This document shows positions 44,185 to 55,000 of a stretch of 64,000 bases of DNA, in pieces. Position 1 is the first letter of the stretch. Every line of letters starts with the position of its first letter. The position numbers were made by a program, and so were the translations under genes. Source of the DNA: an uncultured Sphingomonadaceae bacterium (GTDB lineage Bacteria > Pseudomonadota > Alphaproteobacteria > Sphingomonadales > Sphingomonadaceae); NCBI GenBank assembly GCA_947503245.1, contig CANNCV010000001.1:1115501-1179500 (forward strand), in the 5' to 3' direction. The notes below the pieces were generated by a model, which was not told where the DNA came from, ran no database searches, and was given only the letters and a program-made list of their open reading frames with translations.

Positions 44185-46275
44185 ATGGCTGATAACCCTG
44201 CCTCTGCCAGTAAAGAAAAACTGCATTTGCAGGAGCGCGGCCGTATGCTCCAGCAGCTGTTTAAGCAGTTGGGGCCAATACGGATGATCGCGACCACGAT
44301 GTTCATCATATTGGCTTTGATCTTGGCACGTTTTAGTTGGGACTTGCCCTTAGTGCGTGATGCGGAGAGCGCTTTATATGACATAAGGGCAGCCATTTTT
44401 GCGCCCTTGGCCGAGCAGGATGACCGCATTGTGATGGTTGTCTATACTGATGAGACAATCCGCCAGACCGGCCAGCGATCGCCGGTGGACCGCACTGTTT
44501 TGGCTGAAGCGCTGACCAATATGGACGCGATGGGTGCCAAATCTATCGGTATCGATATTCTGTTTGACCAACCACAGGATGATGATCCGCTATTACTCAA
44601 TGCGCTCAACAATATGCAGACGCCCACGCACATTGCCTATGCCAGCGTCGAGACCAATTCTGAGGCGATCTATTTTGAGCAGCAGCAATTTCTGGAAGAA
44701 TATCTGACAGAGGCAACGCAAGGCAATTCAGCAGCCACCAGCATTAGGCTACAAACAGATGGTGATGGCGTTATCCGTCGCTGGCCGGATCAACCAGAAG
44801 GACTGCCTCCGTTTTTCTCAATCGCTTTAGCTGGGATAGACAATCCACAGTCGCAAGCCTTTGCTGATTATCAAGGGCCTGTTGTTTTTCGCACGCCCAA
44901 ACGGGTTGAGCAGGGCGGGGACGAACAGGCCAGCAATGATGCAGTTCCTGTGTTCAGCAAATTTCCTATTGAGCTGCTCGCTGATCCCGAAATTGCTGGC
45001 GCTTTTGCTGAACAAATTTCTGGCAGACATGTATTGATTGGCGGCGACTTTGTTGATTTTGACCAGTTTGAAACGCCATTTACGCGTACTGGCGATGCTG
45101 TAACCGGGCAAACAACGATGATCGGGCTTGAAGTCCACGCCCATATGCTGGCGCAATTGCTGGATGGAGTTCAGCCGGTCTCACTTACAAACGTCGTGAA
45201 GTGGTTGGCGGCTATTCTTGTGGTTCTTGCAGGGGCGTTGACGGCATTAAGCGCTGCCCGCGCATGGATTATTGCGCTGCTGCTTATCGGGCAATTGGCC
45301 TTTTTTCTGGCTATGCCTTTCTGGTTGGAAGCGAATAATATTCACACCCTTGATCTGTCGTCATTTGGCTGGGGGTTGGGCTGGTTGCTAAGCTATACCA
45401 GTGTGAGCGCGGCCGCACGGGTTATTGGCTCTAAGCAGCGCGCTTTTGCACAGGGTGCATTGGGTAAATATTTGCCAAAGTCTGTTGCGTCAGAGATTTT
45501 GAAAGATCCTGACAAGCTGGCCCTGCATGGAGAGAAGCGCGAGATATTCTGCGTCTTTACCGATTTGGAAGGCTTCACCAAATTGAGCCATGCCATTGAG
45601 CCGGAAATGGTGGCGCAGTTGTTGAATGACTATCTGGACCGCCTTGCGGCTGTTGTGCTGGAATATGGCGGGACGTTGGATAAATTTGTCGGCGACGCGG
45701 TAGTAGCCTTTTGGGGTGCACCGATTAGCTTTCCGGACGATGGGGAACGCGCAGCCCGTGCAGCTCAAGCGATGTATGAGGCGGGTGAGGCATTTCGCCG
45801 TGAAGCACCGGAAGGTGTACCGCCCATTGGTAAAACCCGGGTTGGCATGCACTTCGGTGAAGCCATTGTTGGCAATTTTGGCGGTGATGGTCGTATTCAA
45901 TATACCGCTTTTGGCGATAGCATGAACACTGCTGCGCGCTTGGAATCAGCCAATAAGGCGCTGGAGACATCTGTTCTGGTCAGCCGCGAAGCTGCTGAAA
46001 AAACCGGTTTAGACTGGTTCCGGCCTATGGGCCGCATCACTTTGAGCGGACGGGCCAGACCAGTGGAGATATTCGAACCTGTGCCCGATTGGGCGACAGA
46101 GGACCGCACTGCGTTTGGCGATTTGGTCGCTGCGCATGATGCGGGTGATAGCGCGGCTATGACGCGGCTCACAGACATGATTGCGAAATGGGGCGATGAT
46201 CGCGCCCTGACCAACTTGGTAAACCGGCTGAAACAGACCGGAAAAGGAGAAAGCTATGTTTTGGGATCAAAATAG
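44185..46275 (+). CDS. CHASE2 - class III adenylate/guanylate cyclase
   Basis: A 696-residue membrane signalling enzyme. A first helix near residues 30-48 (IATTMFIILALILARF) leads to an extracytoplasmic CHASE2 domain (about 50-325; IGIDILFDQPQDDDPLLLNA). Three further helices follow near 330-410, and then a class III cyclase domain (about 450-620). Metal-binding aspartates occur in CVFTDLEGFTK and KFVGDAVVAFWGAP, and the substrate region in TAFGDSMNTAARLESANK. It would make cAMP or cGMP in response to a periplasmic cue. It starts three bases after the CHAT gene and overlaps the next gene by 20 bases. Confidence 0.93.
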   Translation: MADNPASASKEKLHLQERGRMLQQLFKQLGPIRMIATTMFIILALILARFSWDLPLVRDAESALYDIRAAIFAPLAEQDDRIVMVVYTDETIRQTGQRSPVDRTVLAEALTNMDAMGAKSIGIDILFDQPQDDDPLLLNALNNMQTPTHIAYASVETNSEAIYFEQQQFLEEYLTEATQGNSAATSIRLQTDGDGVIRRWPDQPEGLPPFFSIALAGIDNPQSQAFADYQGPVVFRTPKRVEQGGDEQASNDAVPVFSKFPIELLADPEIAGAFAEQISGRHVLIGGDFVDFDQFETPFTRTGDAVTGQTTMIGLEVHAHMLAQLLDGVQPVSLTNVVKWLAAILVVLAGALTALSAARAWIIALLLIGQLAFFLAMPFWLEANNIHTLDLSSFGWGLGWLLSYTSVSAAARVIGSKQRAFAQGALGKYLPKSVASEILKDPDKLALHGEKREIFCVFTDLEGFTKLSHAIEPEMVAQLLNDYLDRLAAVVLEYGGTLDKFVGDAVVAFWGAPISFPDDGERAARAAQAMYEAGEAFRREAPEGVPPIGKTRVGMHFGEAIVGNFGGDGRIQYTAFGDSMNTAARLESANKALETSVLVSREAAEKTGLDWFRPMGRITLSGRARPVEIFEPVPDWATEDRTAFGDLVAAHDAGDSAAMTRLTDMIAKWGDDRALTNLVNRLKQTGKGESYVLGSK

Positions 46276-47065
46276 GAAGATGGCGAAAGCGCTATGTGCC
46301 AGTGTCGCTATGATCGGCGCCATAGCCGTTGCATCGCCAGCACTTGCGCAGTCATTGGTTGTACGGTCAACCGGGCCGTCAGCCTCGCAATATCCAGCGG
46401 GCAAAAAAATTGCAGCAAGCGGCACAATCACATTGAAAAGGGGTGACCGCATCACTGTTCTGGATAAGGGGCGCACACGTGTGCTGACAGGCCCGGGGAC
46501 GTTTTCGCTCAGCCGCCAAACAACTGCATCGCAGACCAGTACTCGTGTTGCCAGCTTTGTGGCAACGGGGCCACGTCGGCGCTCCCGCACAGGGGCAGTT
46601 CGTGGCGGCAATAGCGAATTGCGTGCAGCTCCACAAAACCCGACCCTCGCAACGCGCAGTCCTAATTTGTGGTTTGTTGATGTTTCGCGCGGTGGAACAC
46701 ACTGTATTGCTAAGCCGGAGCAAGTTTTGCTCTGGCGTCCAGATGTCCGCAGTGACCAGACCATGACTTTGTCGGCCGCAGTTGGCGGAATGGCAGATAT
46801 CAAATGGCGGCGCGGAAGCCAGGTGCGCCGCTGGCCCACCGACAATATCTCAATGCAAAATGGTGGAGCATATTCACTTCAGGCTGGTGGTGAGGCCAAG
46901 CCTGTGAATGTGACTGTCAAATTGCTGCCTAATATGCCCGAAGGACTTGATGCCACTGCGGAGGCTCTATTGGCCAATGGCTGCGAGCAACAGCTCGATC
47001 TGTTGGTTGATGTTCTGGCGAGTGATGAGCCTGTTGATGGGGAAGCAACGCCAGCCGCCAATTAA
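46256..47065 (+). CDS. Exported FecR-like protein
   Basis: A 269-residue protein with a signal peptide (cleavage after ALA near residue 31). The region after it is FecR-like in pattern (AGKKIAASGTITLKRGDRIT, GRTRVLTGPGTFSL), a beta-rich periplasmic fold. A basic linker (GPRRRSRTGAVRGG) leads to a second beta-domain (WFVDVSRGGTHCIAKPEQVL), with a cysteine that may pair with NGCEQQ near the end. AAGGAG precedes its ATG, which lies inside the end of the cyclase gene (20-base overlap). It may sense or bind a partner for the CHASE2 cyclase or the TPS exoprotein; the family call is moderate. Confidence 0.72.
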   Translation: MFWDQNRKMAKALCASVAMIGAIAVASPALAQSLVVRSTGPSASQYPAGKKIAASGTITLKRGDRITVLDKGRTRVLTGPGTFSLSRQTTASQTSTRVASFVATGPRRRSRTGAVRGGNSELRAAPQNPTLATRSPNLWFVDVSRGGTHCIAKPEQVLLWRPDVRSDQTMTLSAAVGGMADIKWRRGSQVRRWPTDNISMQNGGAYSLQAGGEAKPVNVTVKLLPNMPEGLDATAEALLANGCEQQLDLLVDVLASDEPVDGEATPAAN

Positions 47066-47099
47066 GGGCTATTTGCGGGGTATATAAGAGGGGATAGTG

Positions 47100-48980
47100 A
47101 TGGGACAGAAGAGATGGAAGGCGCCTGTAGCAAGGGTCTTTTGGGCAAAGGCCTTTTCGCGCATATTATCGCCTATGCTACCAAGTATATTGGGGCGTAT
47201 ATCGCGAAATGCTGTGCTGGCAACGCTGCCGCTCGCTTGTGCAATACCGGCATATGCCCAGACATCCCCCAGCATTCCAACGCGTGAGGAAATACAGCGC
47301 GGTGTGGTGCAGCCCAATGCGCGTCCAGCTTCCGAAGCATTAAATGTAGAAAGCGGCTTTGAACGCGCGCCATGTCCTCTGGCTGAGCCCCAATTCGCAG
47401 CAACGCGTTTCACATTGAAGAATGTCGATTTTCAGGGGGCTGATGGCATTGACCGCGCTTTGTTGGCTGATAGCTTTGCCCAATATGTCGGCAAAGAACA
47501 ATCGGTCGCCATTATCTGTGATATTCGCGACCGTGCGGCAAGCAGCTTGCGGGCAAAGGGTTATTTGGCTGCGGTACAGGTGCCGCCGCAATCCATCAAA
47601 GATGGTGTGGTGCAGTTGGACTTGTTGGTGGCACGCATATCTTCGGTGCAAATTCGCGGTGATGCAGGTGCGTCTGAAAAGCTATTAGCCCGTTATATTG
47701 ATAAGATTGCCAGCGCGCCATATTTTAACGCGCAAGAGGCTGAGCGTTATCTTCTGCTGATGCAGGATATTCCCGGGCTTGATGTGCGCCTCGCGCTGCG
47801 TCCAGCCAATGGCGCGCAAGGCGATGTTATCGGTGAATTCTCCGTCATCCGTACACCGGTTTATGCTGATTTGGCTGTGCAGAATTTGGGTTCGCGCTCT
47901 GTAGGGCGGTTTGGCGGCCTGGCCAGTGTCAGGTTAAATGGCCTGACAGGCCTTGGCGATGAGACGATCATTAGCGGTTTTACGACATTGGATTTTGACG
48001 AACAGCAAGTTTTGCAACTGGGTCATAATTTCAAAGTCGGCTCCGAAGGTTTATCGATCGGCGCGGATTTCACCTATAGTTTTTCCCAGCCAAGCATCGG
48101 TCTTAACGGTGCTTTGGAGTCTGAAACTCTGGTCGCAGATGTGAATGTGACCTATCCTTTTGTCCGCAGTCAGGCGAGCAATGTTTTCGGGACGTTCGGG
48201 CTGGAATATATCAATCAAGATGTCCGCTTTGGTGATGCTCCTCTGACCGAAGATATATTAAGCGTGCTTTACGGGCGCTTTGCTTTCTCTGCTATTCATA
48301 AACCCAGCATCTCTGGACGTGATGGCTACACTATCAGTGAGCCCAAATGGTCTTTTTCTGGTGATGTGGAGTTTCGGCAAGGGCTTGGCATATTTGGCGC
48401 GAGCGATGGATGTGGCCCGGCTCTGGTGCGTTGCCTTGCGCCCAATGCCATTTTGCCTAGCCGGATAGAGGGTGATCCGACAGCCTTTGTGGTGCGGGCC
48501 AATGGCCAATATGAATATCGCCCCGTGCCAGAGCTGACATTAGCCTTCTCCCCGCGGCTGCAATATTCGCCTGATGTTTTGTTTGCTTATGAAGAGATTT
48601 CCGGTGGCAATTTCACCGTAGGTCGCGGTTTTGATCCCGGCACAATAATTGGTGATAGCGGCATCAGCGCGCGGACAGAATTGCGCTATGGGTCTTTCAT
48701 TCCATCAGGACCAGGCAAATCAGCATTCCAACCATTTGTGTTTTTTGACGCTGCTTTGGTTTGGAATGAAGACACGGCTTTTAACGGGCTGGATCCGCAG
48801 GAATTATATTCCATCGGTGCGGGACTGCGTGCCAATATACGCAATAGTGCAACGCTTGATGCTGCAATTGCTGTGCCGCTCAACAGGGCGGGTTTTCAAA
48901 CAGAAACGGGCGATGTGCGGTTCCTGTTTACGCTGACAATGCAATTGTCACCATGGAATTGGCGCGGGCGGGCGCCATGA
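47100..48980 (+). CDS. ShlB/FhaC/HecB family two-partner secretion transporter (TpsB)
   Basis: A 626-residue outer-membrane protein. A long signal peptide of about 50 residues ends at AYAQ. The POTRA region follows (FTLKNVDFQGADGIDRALLA, AASSLRAKGYLAAVQVPPQS, LLVARISSVQIRGDAG), and then a 16-strand-type beta-barrel (YADLAVQNLGSRSVGRFGGL, GGNFTVGRGFDPGTIIGDSG with the conserved V-R-G-[FY] lid motif) and a C-terminal strand. It should export the giant protein encoded 80 bases downstream. ATG at 47100 with GAGGGG upstream is preferred over GTG one codon earlier. Confidence 0.93.
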   Translation: MGQKRWKAPVARVFWAKAFSRILSPMLPSILGRISRNAVLATLPLACAIPAYAQTSPSIPTREEIQRGVVQPNARPASEALNVESGFERAPCPLAEPQFAATRFTLKNVDFQGADGIDRALLADSFAQYVGKEQSVAIICDIRDRAASSLRAKGYLAAVQVPPQSIKDGVVQLDLLVARISSVQIRGDAGASEKLLARYIDKIASAPYFNAQEAERYLLLMQDIPGLDVRLALRPANGAQGDVIGEFSVIRTPVYADLAVQNLGSRSVGRFGGLASVRLNGLTGLGDETIISGFTTLDFDEQQVLQLGHNFKVGSEGLSIGADFTYSFSQPSIGLNGALESETLVADVNVTYPFVRSQASNVFGTFGLEYINQDVRFGDAPLTEDILSVLYGRFAFSAIHKPSISGRDGYTISEPKWSFSGDVEFRQGLGIFGASDGCGPALVRCLAPNAILPSRIEGDPTAFVVRANGQYEYRPVPELTLAFSPRLQYSPDVLFAYEEISGGNFTVGRGFDPGTIIGDSGISARTELRYGSFIPSGPGKSAFQPFVFFDAALVWNEDTAFNGLDPQELYSIGAGLRANIRNSATLDAAIAVPLNRAGFQTETGDVRFLFTLTMQLSPWNWRGRAP

Positions 48981-49060
48981 GCGCAATGGCATGAAAGTAA
49001 GTTAAATTACGCTGTGCTGGAAACGCATGAAATTGAGAGTTTTCGGGTGAGGACGAGAAG

Positions 49061-52000
49061 ATGACAAAGACAAAGACCCAATCATATATTCCCCAGAGCA
49101 TTCACGCTTACCGCTGCAAAAAACGGCGCAGCTTGAAGGCTTCTGCTTCTATGCTTGCGGCCATTGCTGTTTTAGGCCTGTCTTCGCCTGCATTTGCGCA
49201 AAATGGTGTCCCGAGCATGGCTGGACGTGGCATTGGCCCAGCTGCACCAATATTGCGCGGTACGCCTGATATAATTAGCATATCTGGCCGGATTGATCCG
49301 GCTACTGTCAGTATGCCGATTGCCACCCCAATCGTGCGCGGTGACGGCAATACGACCAGTGTCACTGCGCGTGTTAACCCCGACATAGTTAGTCGGCTGC
49401 CCAATAACCGTCCAAATCCGATAACTAACCCGTCCCCATTGGTGATCGGGAGCGAGCCAGCAATGCCTGTGCTGCGTGTCGAAAACCAGCCACAGCAACA
49501 GCGACCCAATCTGCAAATTCGTCCGACAACTATTAACGCCCGCCCTGTATTGGTTGGCACTCCAGACGCAATATCTATTCGCGGTGATGTTGATTTCCCA
49601 AATCTAAATGGCGCGAATGAAGATATCGCAATTAGCGGCCGAACACGTTTGATTGCTGAAAATCAGCCACAAATGACTGGCCCGCGTTTTTCTAATGGCA
49701 GTGCATTTCAGGCTACACCAAATTTTGTATCTGGCGGGGGTTCATTTGATCCCGGTGTTGTCTCGATTATCGACCCCAATGTCACCGTGGCAGTTGTGAC
49801 GATAGCGGTGCTGGATCAGGTAACGGTGACCGATGCCGAAACAATCATCAACTGGACACCCTTTGATACAACACCATTCTCAACCACTACAGATTCGATA
49901 AATCTTTTACCGCAGAATACGACGATACAATTTGCAGGGCCCTCAAGCGGATATACTGTCTTAAACAGAATCTTGCCGACCGTTGATGCCAATGGGGATA
50001 TTCGCAGCGTTAATTTTGGCGGAACGGTGAACAGTTTTCTGGGCACGTCAACAGATGGCGATGGCGTATTTAACGGCCCTGTTGGCGGCAATATCTTTTT
50101 CTATAGTCCGGGTGGAATTATCGCTGGCAATGGTGCGACATTTAATGTCGGTTCGCTGGTTTTGACAACAAATGATATTGATACAGATGGCGGTATTTTC
50201 GGTGATGACGGAGAGATCCGTTTTCGCGGTGCTGCTGATAGCCTGGCTGCCATCGAAGTTCAGGCTGGCGCACAAATCAATACACCGCGCAGCGGCAGTT
50301 ATGTTGCATTAGTAGCGCCAAGAGTGGTGCAAGAAGGTTTTGTAACCGCCAATGGTTCAGTGGCATATGTTGCTGCTGAACAGGCTGATATCACTATCAA
50401 TAACGGCCTGTTTGATATCAATGTGACCACCGGTACCACCGATGCAAATGGTATTGTCCATAATGGCGTAACAACCGGGCCGGCACAGCGACCGGTTAGG
50501 ACTCCTGGTGGCACTTTGCTCGATGCCGATAATCAGGCGATATATGCAGTTGCCGTGCCCAAAAATGATGCGATTACCATGCTGGTCTCTGGCTCGCTGG
50601 GATATAGTCCGGCAATGGGCGCGACTGAGGTTGATGGGGAGATTATCCTCAGCACCAGCAACATTGTGTCTGGTACAGATGTTCCGCGAAGCGATAGCGC
50701 AGTACAGGGCGGCAATATTGCTTTTGGCAGCCCGATTTTCACTAATGATATTTCAGCGACTGCAACGGGCAGTATTGATTTGTTTGTTGGCGTCAATTCA
50801 CCGTTTACAGGTTTTGGCGATGTGGTTGTACAGGCTGATCAGGCGGTTAATGTCACCGTAGAGGCTAATGGCAATCTTGACATAGCCGGTAATTTTACCG
50901 CCAGTGCAAGCGTAACCGGCATTATTAATGCAGCCACGGCAGCGGTGGGTGAAGATGTTACGGCTGGTAATGTCAATTTCACGCTTTTTGATGGCGCTAT
51001 CGCCCGCATAGGTGGCAACCTTACATTGAGCACCAATGCCATTGGCGGGTTAACATCGCAGGGTGTGGGCAGCGCAACCGCCGGAGATATAAACTTTTCT
51101 GTCACCGGTGCATCCACTGTACTGGAAGCGCAGAATATTACTTTGACAGCGAATGCTTCCGCTGCGCGATCACCTTCAGGCCAACCGGATATTACTCCAG
51201 ATGTAGGTAGTGCATCGGTTGCAGGTGATGTTGCGATCTCCATTACAGATGCAACGCTAAATACTGGCACGATTATCATAGGCGCATCTGCCGCGTCGTC
51301 TGAGGGAGAGGATAATGCCGCACAAAATGCAAGCGCTGGCGCTGTCGATATACAGTTCAATGGCGGTAATTATACAATCAATAGTCTGTTCATTGATGCC
51401 GATGCGGAATCGGATGATGGCGGTAATGCGCAAAGTGGACAGCTCAGTTTCCTAGCGGAGAGCGCAACTATCCAGATTGCGGAAGATTTCGCTGTAGATG
51501 TCAGGACAGAAGGCACCACGGTGTCCGCTGCCGGAGCAGCTATCGATTTTGCCGTGCAAAATGCTAGTATGTTAACAATTGGTGATGATCTGAATCTGGA
51601 CAGTTCAGCCCGCTTGAACCTTGGCTCAGATACACGGATTGTGGGTGGTGATCTCAATCTGCTGGTTGATAATGCGTCTCTTACCGCGAATAACATATTT
51701 CTGGATACGTCTGGTAATGCTCAGCGTTTTGGCCGGGCCACCAATAGTGATGGTATAGGAGGTGACATTAACGTCACTTCGTCCAATGGCGGTGCGTTGA
51801 CAGGTACGGCTTTTAGCTCCTTCAACGCTGGTGCTCTGGGCGGGTCATCAAATGACGGTAGAGATGGGCTTGGCGGGGATATTGTTATCACAGCCGATGG
51901 CGGCGCAATTACGTTCAACTCAACTGTGGCGATTGAATCCGATGGCCAAGGCGGTACGCGCGGTGATTCTGCTGGACGGCTAGGCGTCGGCATAGGCGGT

Positions 52001-55000
52001 GATGTTGTTTTTAATCTCACCAATGATGGCGCTTTTGTTTTTGACAGGTTCATAGGTTCGAGCGACGGCTTTGTCTTTTTTGACGTTGAAGGTGGCGGCG
52101 GCGCTGAAGTTAGTGGCGATGGCGGCACAGGCATTGGCGGTAATTTCACATTCAACCTGTTAAGCGGAACTTTTGATGCGGATGATGTTGACATTGGTGC
52201 CGATGGTATTGGCGGTGATGGCGGAAGTGCAATTTCATTCTTTACATCAACGACCAATATAGTTGGTGATGGCGGTACAGGGACAGGCGGAACAACCATC
52301 TTTAATCTTGATGGCGCTGATGTAACCATCGCTACGCTGGATGTGACGGCCAATGGCATTGGTGGTCAGGGCGGCTTTGGTGATGAGGGTTCTAACCAAG
52401 ATGCGGGTGATGGCGGTATGGGCATTGGCGGCACAGCCATATTCAACGCCTTGTCTGGCACATTGAATGTCGGGACATTGGCAATTACCGCTAATGGCAA
52501 TAGCACGAATTTCTCTGCCCAAGGTGCTGGCGGTACCGGCGTTGAAGTGGGCGATGGTGGGGATGGCATGGGCGGGCTTGCCCGCTTCTCAAATAATGGC
52601 ACTGCTGTCATTACTGCCGATACCATCATAGTAGCGGCAGATGGTTTTGGTGGCGATGGCGGCGGCGCTGATCCTGGTTTTAATGGTGGCAATGGCGGCA
52701 ATGGGACGGGCGGCCAGGCAATATTTGATGATATTGACGGCAGCGTTACAGCAACCAATCTGATCGTGCAGGCGAACGGAACAGGTGGCGGAGGCGGCAC
52801 AGAATTCTCATCGACTTTCGATGCCGCGGGCACTGGCGGAGCAGGCGGTGATGGCATTGGTGGTTCGGCGCAGCTCAACCTGCAGCAAGAGATTGGCATT
52901 GCAACGACACCTTTCGTGAACGTGACAGTTGATACCAGCGGGCAGGGTGGACGCGGCGGGGATGCGTTTAACGGCGGCACTGGCGGCAATGCTTTTGGCG
53001 GTCGATCAACGATCACAGTAGACGGCGTTGATGCTATTCTTGATAACCCGTCAATATTATCCAATGCTATTGGCGGTGATGGCGGTGTAACTTTGGATGT
53101 TGGCGCAGGCGGCGATGGCGGCAATGCAACCGGCGGCATATCTGAACTGACAGTCATACAGGGCGGCAGCTTCGCCATTTCCTCACTTGATTTGCAAGCC
53201 AATGCCACAGGTGGTCAGGGCGAGTCAGGTGGTGAAAACTTTGGCTCTAATCCCAATGGCTCTAGCGGCGGTGATGGCGGTGATGGCGGCGATGCGGTTG
53301 GTGGAACCGTTAGAATAAGCGCTGCGGAAGATGCCGTTCTTTCCGTACAAGGTGGTGGCACCATAAGTTTTGATGCTTTTGGTCTGGGCGGTAATGGCGG
53401 TGCAGGCGGCAATGGTGACACATTTACCAGTCCTGATGGACAAGGTGGAGACGGTGGCAGCGGCGGCGATGCTTTGGGCGGAACTGTTGAATTTGTTGCT
53501 CTTGGCGGAGTGCTGGATTTTGCCAATAACAATGTAAATGTTACAGCCAATGGTATAGGCGGCAATGCAGTTATTGGCGGACAATCTTCGGCTGGTTTGC
53601 CTGCCGGTGCAGACGGTATTGCCGGGCTTGGCGGTGGCGGCGCAATTAATGTGGTTGTTGATGAGGGAGCCGCTGGCGTTCAGGGCGGCGCTGCATTTGG
53701 GCAGACATTTTTCACAGCCAATGGTTTTGTAGGCGATGTTGTCGATCCTGCTGGCGGCACTCCAGTTACTTTCTTGACTGGTATTGGCGGGCGTATCGCT
53801 ATTGATGACCTGACCGGGGATGATGAGGGCGGTTTAACATTTCAGAGTTTGACCGTTGAATCGCTTTCAGGCGGCGCGCCGGACACTGGCCTGTTTGTGA
53901 CCAGTAGCGACGGGGCCATCACCATTAATGGCAATGCGGTTATCAATGTAGGCGGCGATGTCGTTTTCGACATTACCGATAGCGGTGGTTTCGATATCGG
54001 CTCCAATCTGGATATTGATGCTGGCGGCAATGTGAATGTCCAGCATGATGGGCGGCCTGACGGGCTGGCATCTATTAGCGCAAATGGGGTTACCATTAAT
54101 GCTATAGGCAATATTATCTCCGGTGCCGGGTCGCTGATTGATGGTCAGACGGCCAATATTATAGCGGGCCAAAGCGCTGATCTTAACAATCTGGCATTTA
54201 CCGGTAATGCGGCCATCACTGCGCAGAACGTTACTTTGGACGATGCTACAATCGGTGGCTCATTTACAGTTGATGCCACGAATGGCGGGATTAATGGATC
54301 GCGAGATTTCACTGGTGAGATTTTTATTTCTAACGATGTCAACTTCTCTGCGACGGATAGTATATTCTTCAACAATATAACGGGCCGTGATATTCAGATT
54401 ACCGCCGGCGGAGATATTTCTGGGGACAATGTAATTTCTCCGACCTCAACTGCGGGAGTCTTGGATAGGGTTATCTTGGATGCAGCCGGTAACATTACTA
54501 TTAGGGCAGAAGTACGTGCTATCGATCTAGTCGATATTGATGCCAGTTCTGTTCAGATTGACCGCCTTAACTCTAATAATAGTAATGTCGACGCGCTATC
54601 GTCTGTCAGTATCAATACGTTGCTAGGCGTCAATCATGACATTTCTGCTAGCAATATTACTTTGAATCAGGTCTTTATCACAGGTTCTCTGTCTGCACAG
54701 GCTATGAGCGGGAATATCCAGTCAATTGTGATATCTGCCGCAAATGTCGATCTGGACGCCTCTTTCTCTGTTATATTGCAAGATATAACAACCACGGCAA
54801 ATACCATAATCAATGCAGGCGGTGATATCTTGTTCCGCGACATTATGGGCCGCGACATTCTGCTTACTGCGGGCGGTAACATTAGCGGCAATAGTGCCAT
54901 TTCTCCTAACTCTACAGCCGGAGCCTTTGATCGCGTAATGCTCGATGCTGGTGGTGATGTTACTATCGCGGGAAGTGTTAGTGCGGTTGATGTCGTGGAT

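Noticed and set aside
50800-53600. Many long minus-strand open frames rich in Pro and Ala
   Set aside because: They mirror the Gly/Asp-rich coding strand, whose codon bias keeps the opposite frames open.
52100-53700. RTX calcium-binding nonapeptides
   Set aside because: The GGxGxDxxx spacing is not kept; the glycine clusters are irregular.
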